A stretch of 64,000 bases of DNA. Origin: Rhodoferax sp. (GTDB lineage: Bacteria > Pseudomonadota > Gammaproteobacteria > Burkholderiales > Burkholderiaceae_C). Numbering within the stretch: position 1 is the stretch's first letter; each line of letters opens with the position of its first letter. The position numbers and the translations under genes were made by a program. The notes under the pieces are model-generated. The model was not told the origin of the DNA. It did not search any database and worked only from the letters and a program-made list of their open reading frames with translations. Of the stretch, positions 58,840 to 64,000 are shown piece by piece. The stretch is taken from the NCBI GenBank assembly GCA_008015235.1, contig SSFF01000011.1, positions 1 through 64,000 of the forward strand. Reading direction: 5' to 3'.

Positions 58840-59345
58840 CTATAAGCCTAAGGTTGGTTTGTAGTCTTTGAAGTTGGGCGTGCCCAATCTGGGTTCATCA
58901 ACCATCGCGGTGCTTTTTCTCCGGGGGCAAGATACCGAATAAGTTCCATCGCACTTTCGGGGATGACGAATTGGTCCGTGAAAAAGAGCGTTGTCAGCGG
59001 GGTCTGCTCGTGTAGGTTTCCTGCCATTCGAGCCTCGTCGTGTCGTTTGAAGTGAGTAAAGGAGTCTCGAAGATTCTTGAGCATCGAAAAATCGGTCATA
59101 GACCTCTTTTTCTGCAGGAGAGGGAACCCCCATGATGTCAGGAACAATTCGTTTAACTTTTTCGTCCAGTGGAGTAAATCGTACGACGTCCTCGGGCGAG
59201 AGGGTGTCTTTTCCCTTCTTTGCTTTGACTTTCAGTGGGCCAGTTGCATTGTCAATAATGCAGCGAATGCAGAATGCCTCTATTGCGGCACAAGCACCGG
59301 AGACGGTGCTAATCATTTCCTCAAAGAAGTCGAATAGCGGGCCAC
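58840..59345 (-). pseudogene. Frameshifted, 5'-truncated hypothetical gene
   Basis: Coding-like FDFFEEMISTVSGACAAIEAFCIRCIIDNATGPLKVKAKKGKDTLSPEDVVRFTPLDEKVKRIVPDIMGVPSPAEKEVYDRF continues best in another frame as MLKNLRDSFTHFKRHDEARMAGNLHEQTPLTTLFFTDQFVIPESAMELIRYL; likely indel near the A5 run at 59087-59091. Confidence 0.6.
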
Positions 59346-59464
59346 TAGTCCATCCGCCAGTGCTTGCCCGTGTCCACAAGCAGATACATGCCCAAGCCAT
59401 CTGTATATTTTTTAGGCTTACCGCCCGTCTTTAGGTTCTCCACACCGGTCTTGCTCAATCCCAT
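59345..59464 (-). pseudogene. Truncated N-terminus of a tyrosine-type (P4-like) integrase
   Basis: MGLSKTGVENLKTGGKPKKYTDGLGMYLLVDTGKHWRMD, typical integrase N-terminal arm-binding domain opening, ends abruptly. Confidence 0.72.
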
Positions 59465-59531
59465 GCTCGCGCTCCTTTGTTCAAATTTGGCGGTATTGCC
59501 AAATACGTATAGCGTCGATGCCGTCAAAAAG

Positions 59532-59550
59532 TACCGCCAAGTTGGCGGTA
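59532..59550. promoter_or_regulatory. Palindrome upstream of integrase remnant
   Basis: TACCGCCAA-g-TTGGCGGTA perfect 9-bp inverted repeat. Confidence 0.6.
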
Positions 59551-59651
59551 TGTAGTGCGACTGGCTGAGACCTTGCGAGACGTAAAAAAAACCGCAAGCC
59601 TAATAGGTGTGCGGGTTTCTAAGCATTCTTGATGCTGTTTGAGACCATATT

Positions 59652-59726
59652 TGGTGCCCCCGACAGGAATCGAACCTGTATCTGCCCCTTAGGAGGGGGC
59701 CGTTCTATCCATTGAACTACGGAGAC
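59652..59726 (-). tRNA. tRNA-Arg (CCT)
   Basis: Reverse complement GTCTCCGTAGTTCAATGGATAGAAC GGCCCCCTCCTAAGGGGC AGATACAGGTTCGATTCCTGTCGGGGGCACCA folds as a cloverleaf; anticodon CCT; CCA encoded. Confidence 0.95.
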
Positions 59727-59760
59727 AGCAGGGCGCAGATTGTAAGCGCCGCCCTGGTAT

Positions 59761-60975
59761 CTACTTGGTCAGCTGGCGCATGCCTTCTTCCAGGCCCTTG
59801 ATGGTCAGCGGGTACATGCGCTGGCCCATCAGGTCCTGGATGATGCTGATGCTTTGGCGGTACTGCCACACGCCTTGCGGTTCGGGGTTGATCCAGGCGA
59901 ACTTGGGAAAGGCGTGGGTCAGTCGCTGCAGCCATTCGGCACCGGCTTCCTCGTTGTTGTATTCCACGCTGCCGCCGGGCTGCAGGATCTCGTACGGCGA
60001 CATGGTGGCGTCGCCTACGAAGATGAGCTTGTAGTCCTTGTTGTACTTGCGGATGATGTCCCAGGTGTCGAACTTCTCGGCAAAGCGGCGGCGATTGTTC
60101 TTCCACACGAAGTCGTAGACGCAGTTGTGGAAGTAGTAGAACTCCAGGTGCTTGAATTCGCTCTTGGTGGCGCTGAAAAGTTCTTCCACACGCTGGATGT
60201 GCTCGTCCATGGTGCCGCCCACGTCCATCAGCAGCAGCACCTTCACGTTGTTGTGACGCTCGGGGCGCATCTTGATGTCCAGGAAGCCTGCATTGGCCGC
60301 AGTGCGGCTGATGGTTTCGTCCAGGTCCAGCTCGTCTTCGTGGCCTTCGCGTGCGAACTTGCGCAGGCGCCGCAGCGCGACCTTGATGTTGCGCGTGCCC
60401 AGCTCCTGGCTGTCGTCGTAGTCGCGGTAGGCGCGCTGGTCCCACACTTTCACCGCGCTCTTGTTGCGGCCCTTGCCCTGGCCAATGCGCACGCCCTGCG
60501 GGTTCTGCCCGTGGGCACCAAAAGGACTGGTGCCGCCGGTGCCTATCCACTTGTTGCCGCCCTCGTGGCGCTCCTTCTGTTCTTCAAGGCGCTCCTTGAG
60601 CGTCTTCATGAGTTCGTCCCAGCCCATCTTTTCGAGCTTGGCCAGTTCTTCGGGGCTCAGCACCTTTTCCAGGTTCTTGCGCAGCCAGTCTTCGGGAATT
60701 TCCTTCTTGATCTCGGCGATCAGCTCCACGCCCTTGAAGTAGGCGGCAAAGGCGCGGTCGAACTTGTCGTAGTGCTTCTCGTCCTTCACCAACGCGGTAC
60801 GGGCGAGGAAATAGAAGTCGTCGATCTTGTAGCCGCTGGGCTCGTTGTCGGCATCGGGCTGTGGCGTGTTGGGGCCGACCACGCCCTTGTGCAGGGCTTC
60901 CAGCAGGGTCAGGTATTCCTTGACCGAGACCGGGACCTTGGCGGAGCGCAGGGTGTAGAAGAAGTCCAGCAGCAT
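59761..60975 (-). CDS. VWA domain-containing protein (CoxE-like)
   Basis: MIDAS-like LLLMDVGGTMDEHI, VGDATMSPYEIL; next to a MoxR-type ATPase. Confidence 0.88.
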   Translation of the reverse strand: MLLDFFYTLRSAKVPVSVKEYLTLLEALHKGVVGPNTPQPDADNEPSGYKIDDFYFLARTALVKDEKHYDKFDRAFAAYFKGVELIAEIKKEIPEDWLRKNLEKVLSPEELAKLEKMGWDELMKTLKERLEEQKERHEGGNKWIGTGGTSPFGAHGQNPQGVRIGQGKGRNKSAVKVWDQRAYRDYDDSQELGTRNIKVALRRLRKFAREGHEDELDLDETISRTAANAGFLDIKMRPERHNNVKVLLLMDVGGTMDEHIQRVEELFSATKSEFKHLEFYYFHNCVYDFVWKNNRRRFAEKFDTWDIIRKYNKDYKLIFVGDATMSPYEILQPGGSVEYNNEEAGAEWLQRLTHAFPKFAWINPEPQGVWQYRQSISIIQDLMGQRMYPLTIKGLEEGMRQLTK

Positions 60976-60983
60976 GGTTTTGC

Positions 60984-61577
60984 TCAACGGGGTTTGTTCA
61001 GCAGGTACAGCAGTTGCGCCTTGGCCTCGGGCCATTCGCCGGCGCGCATGCTGTACATCACCGTGTCGCGCACCGTGCCGTCGCGGCGCAGGGTGTGGTG
61101 GCGGATCACGCCGTCCTTCTTGGCGCCCAGGCGCTCGATGGCGGCTTGGGATTTGAAATTGAAGTTGTCGGTGCGCCAGCCCACCACAGCACAGCCCAAG
61201 GTTTCGAACGCGTGGGTCAGCAGCAGTAGTTTGCAGGTGGTGTTCACGTGGCTGCGCTGCACGCTCTGGGCATACCAGGTCCAGCCGATCTCCACGCGCT
61301 GCAGCGCCGGGACGATGTCGTGGTAGCTGGTGCAGCCCAGCACCTTGCCGCTGGCATCGTCCGTTACCGCAAACGCAAAACGGTTGCCCGCTTCACGCAT
61401 GGCCAGGGCGTCCTCGATGTACTTGCGGGTGCTCTCCGGTTCAGGTACCGAAGTGATGCGCAGGTTCCACAGCGCGCCATCGGCCGCGGCGGCCTTCAGT
61501 CCTTCCTCGTGCTCCAGCGCCAAGGGGACGAGTGCGACGCCACGGTCGCGCAGGGTGACGGGTTCTACAAAGGCCAT
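60984..61577 (-). CDS. GNAT-family N-acetyltransferase (RimJ/RimL-like)
   Basis: VEPVTLRDRGVALVPLALEHEEGL, VLGCTSYHDIVPALQRVEIGWTWYAQSVQRSHVNTTCKLLLLTHAFE. Confidence 0.88.
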   Translation of the reverse strand: MAFVEPVTLRDRGVALVPLALEHEEGLKAAAADGALWNLRITSVPEPESTRKYIEDALAMREAGNRFAFAVTDDASGKVLGCTSYHDIVPALQRVEIGWTWYAQSVQRSHVNTTCKLLLLTHAFETLGCAVVGWRTDNFNFKSQAAIERLGAKKDGVIRHHTLRRDGTVRDTVMYSMRAGEWPEAKAQLLYLLNKPR

Positions 61578-61578
61578 G

Positions 61579-61803
61579 TCAATCCTTCTTGTCTGCGCTC
61601 TGGGCGGCGCGCCAGCGCCTTGCGATCTGCAGTCCCGCGCCGCCGCCGAGCCCGACCAGCACGATGCCACCGATGGAGGCCGGGCTGTAGCCCTGCGAAA
61701 ATATGTCCCATCCCATCCATTGCCCTGCCCAGAACCCCAGCAGGGCTCCGCCCACAAAGCCTACGGCGTCGGAAATGCCTTCGATCAGCAGTTTGTTGGT
61801 CAT
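61579..61803 (-). CDS. Small Gly-rich membrane protein
   Basis: 74 aa with two hydrophobic Gly-rich segments; in operon-like position. Confidence 0.55.
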   Translation of the reverse strand: MTNKLLIEGISDAVGFVGGALLGFWAGQWMGWDIFSQGYSPASIGGIVLVGLGGGAGLQIARRWRAAQSADKKD

Positions 61804-61817
61804 GGTACCCGTCCGTA

Positions 61818-62672
61818 TCAGCGGTTGCGGCTTTGCATGAACATCAGTTTTTCAAACAGTGTGGCGTCCTGCTCGTTCTTCAGCAGCGCGCCCACCAGTG
61901 GCGGGATGGCCATCTTGTCGTCCTTGGTCTGCAGCACCTCGGGACCGATGTCTTCGGCCATCAGTAGTTTCAGCCAGTCGATCAATTCACTGGTGGACGG
62001 TTTCTTCTTCAGGCCTGGCAAGTTGCGCACCTCGTAGAAGGTCTTCATGGCCGCGGCCAGTAGCTCCTGCTTCAGGTTTGGAAAGTGCACGTTCACGATG
62101 CTCTGCATGGTGGTGGCATCGGGGAACTTGATGTAATGGAAGAAGCAGCGGCGCAGGAAGGCGTCGGGCAGTTCCTTTTCGTTGTTGGATGTGATGAACA
62201 CCAGCGGACGGTGCTTGGCGCGGATGAGTTCACGCGTTTCATAGCAGTAGAACTCCATGCGGTCGAGTTCGCGCAGCAGGTCGTTGGGGAACTCGATGTC
62301 GGCCTTGTCGATTTCGTCGATCAGCAGCGCCACCGGCTTGTCAGCGGTGAAGGCCTGCCACAGTACGCCCTTGACAATGTAGTTGTTGATGTCCTTCACG
62401 CGCGCGCCGCTGTCTAGGTCGGACAGTTGCGAGTCGCGCAGCCGGCTCACGGCGTCGTATTCGTACAGGCCCTGCTGGGCCTTGGTGGTGGACTTGATGT
62501 GCCACTGCAGCAGCTGCATGTCCAGCGCCTGGGCCACTTCCTCGGCCAGCATGGTCTTGCCGGTGCCAGGTTCGCCCTTCACCAGCAGCGGGCGTTGCAG
62601 GGTGATGGCGGCATTGACGGACAGCATCAAATCCTGGGTGGCGACGTAGTTCTGGGTACCGTGAAATTTCAT
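61818..62672 (-). CDS. MoxR-family AAA+ ATPase
   Basis: LVKGEPGTGKTMLAEEVAQAL Walker A, LLIDEIDKAD Walker B, FITSNNEKELPDAFLRRC. Confidence 0.93.
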   Translation of the reverse strand: MKFHGTQNYVATQDLMLSVNAAITLQRPLLVKGEPGTGKTMLAEEVAQALDMQLLQWHIKSTTKAQQGLYEYDAVSRLRDSQLSDLDSGARVKDINNYIVKGVLWQAFTADKPVALLIDEIDKADIEFPNDLLRELDRMEFYCYETRELIRAKHRPLVFITSNNEKELPDAFLRRCFFHYIKFPDATTMQSIVNVHFPNLKQELLAAAMKTFYEVRNLPGLKKKPSTSELIDWLKLLMAEDIGPEVLQTKDDKMAIPPLVGALLKNEQDATLFEKLMFMQSRNR

Positions 62673-62811
62673 AGTCGAATTGCGTGGTGGGTAGAGGGAA
62701 ACCCCTCAAGAGCGAAAAATGGGCATGATCCCTATAATGGTTTTTCTCATATCCCAGGCTGTTGGTAAGCGGCTTGAACCATCTTAATAACCGGTTGATT
62801 GTCCACTCAAA

Positions 62812-63474
62812 ATGAAAATAATACTGCTTTCCCTGTGCGCGGCGCTTGTCGCATCCGTGACCGCTGCCAGTGCTTTCGCCCAAGAAGCAGTGGGTGACCC
62901 CAATGCCGGTGAAAAGAAGAATGCCCTGTGCATCGGCTGCCACGGTATCACGGGCTACCACACCGGCTTCCCCGAAGTGCACAAGGTGCCCAAGATTTCC
63001 GGCCAGAGCCAGAAGTACATCGTCAACGCCCTCAAGGCCTACAAGAGCGGCGAGCGCAAGCACCCCAGCATGCGCGGCGTGGCCGCCAACCTGACCGAGC
63101 AGGACATGGCCGACCTGGCCGCCTACTACGCCAACAACGGTCGCCTGCTGCCTGAGCCCGAGAAGGCAGCCGGTGCCAGCGACAAGGCCCAGGAACTGAT
63201 TACCAAGGGTGGGTGCACCACCTGCCACGGTGACAACTTCAGCAAGCCGATGGACCCGTCCTACCCCAAGATTGCCGGTCAGCATTCTGATTACCTGTAT
63301 TTCGCCCTCAAGGCCTACAAGACCGAAGGCGTGAACCTCATCGGCCGCAACAACGCCATCATGTCGGGTGTGGCCAAACAGTTCACCAATGCCGAACTCA
63401 AGGTTCTGGCCGACTATGTGGGCAAGCTGCCAGGCCAGCTGCAGACCGTGCAGCGCGACCGCATCCGCAAATAA
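62812..63474 (+). CDS. Diheme cytochrome c4-like protein
   Basis: Signal peptide and two CxxCH motifs (CIGCHG, CTTCHG). Confidence 0.92.
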   Translation: MKIILLSLCAALVASVTAASAFAQEAVGDPNAGEKKNALCIGCHGITGYHTGFPEVHKVPKISGQSQKYIVNALKAYKSGERKHPSMRGVAANLTEQDMADLAAYYANNGRLLPEPEKAAGASDKAQELITKGGCTTCHGDNFSKPMDPSYPKIAGQHSDYLYFALKAYKTEGVNLIGRNNAIMSGVAKQFTNAELKVLADYVGKLPGQLQTVQRDRIRK

Positions 63475-63503
63475 GCGCAGTCTGTTCCGCCATACAAAAC
63501 AAA

Positions 63504-63529
63504 AGCCGCTGCATCGCAGCGGCTTTTTG
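63504..63529. terminator. Intrinsic terminator after cytochrome c gene
   Basis: AGCCGCTGC-atc-GCAGCGGCT followed by TTTT, A-tract on the other side. Confidence 0.88.
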
Positions 63530-63532
63530 CAT

Positions 63533-64000
63533 TCAGGCGGCGGGAGGAGCCTGCGGCGGGAGGAAAAAGCGCAAGGGCTGGTGGCGCAACCGGTAGCGGA
63601 TGGTGCGGTACACCGCGCGGCGGTCGTTCACGGCCACGTTGTGGGCGCGCAGCGCCACACGGAAGGCGAGGACAAAACTGGACACGATGTTGAGCGCACC
63701 GATCAGCGGCAGCGCCGCCACGGCCCACCAGAACTCGGCCTGGTACAGCGCGGCGGTCCCCAGGCTGGCCAGCGCCATGCTCAGTTGGCCCGCCGACAGC
63801 GTCACGTGGCGGACATCGAGTCCGATGGCGAAGAACTGCAGCACCACCGGCACGATGCCCAGCATCAGCCCCAGTGAGATATTGGCGGCAAATCCGGACA
63901 CATGGGTGCGCAGGAAGCGTGCCCAGCGCAGTGCTCGCGCAGCACCCAGTGCCGCCGTGATTCGGGGGCTGTAGGCAATGGCACTGTCGAGCCGGTGCAG
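63533..64000 (-). CDS. C-terminal part of a membrane protein, possibly the 'site-specific recombinase' Gcr-like family (truncated by window)
   Basis: FAANISLGLMLGIVPVVLQFFAIGLDVRHVTLSAGQLS...; reads off the right edge. Confidence 0.5.
   Translation of the reverse strand: MHRLDSAIAYSPRITAALGAARALRWARFLRTHVSGFAANISLGLMLGIVPVVLQFFAIGLDVRHVTLSAGQLSMALASLGTAALYQAEFWWAVAALPLIGALNIVSSFVLAFRVALRAHNVAVNDRRAVYRTIRYRLRHQPLRFFLPPQAPPAA

Larger units (their letters stand above)
57686..59671. mobile_element. ~2 kb decayed integrative element at tRNA-Arg(CCT)
   Basis: Bounded by 20-bp direct repeats of the tRNA 3' end; contains an integrase N-terminal remnant next to the tRNA, a frameshifted ORF and a DUF4238-like gene; lower GC than flanks by eye. 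Confidence 0.85.

Overview
This 64 kb window is GC-rich chromosomal DNA that reads as a betaproteobacterium of the Burkholderiales/Comamonadaceae type; that placement is inferred from gene content and repeat style, not computed. It is mostly housekeeping: nrdAB, ampD, pilRS, ffh, miaB, dsbC, ychF, an Fe(III) ABC transporter, dusB-fis, purH, hemL, thiD, the pilGHIJ-chpA twitching chemosensory cluster, phr, a yqgE-ruvX-pyrR-pyrB-pyrC' operon, a MoxR/VWA pair and a cytochrome c4-like gene. Two tRNAs are visible, Met(CAT) and Arg(CCT). The parts most worth a second look are: (1) a ~270 bp non-coding element with 25 bp terminal inverted repeats and two nested internal arms, sitting between two convergent genes, whose terminal CTAG supplies the TAG stop codon of both; (2) a dispersed ~45 bp repeat family (at least 8 copies plus one weak copy), two copies of which are read in frame inside phr and plsC, and one of which forms a terminator after purH; (3) a ~2 kb decayed integrative element in tRNA-Arg(CCT) with 20 bp att direct repeats, a truncated integrase, a frameshifted gene, an intact DUF4238-like cargo gene and a shared ACCGYCAA motif clustered at both ends; (4) a histone H1-like gene made of 20 18-bp repeats whose synonymous variants lie in contiguous blocks; (5) tandem NrdR boxes upstream of nrdA; (6) an iron transporter with the permease gene inverted between its two partners; (7) two tandem 7TMR-DISM/GGDEF-like receptors with degenerate GGDEF motifs; (8) a dihydroorotase paralogue that has lost metal ligands.
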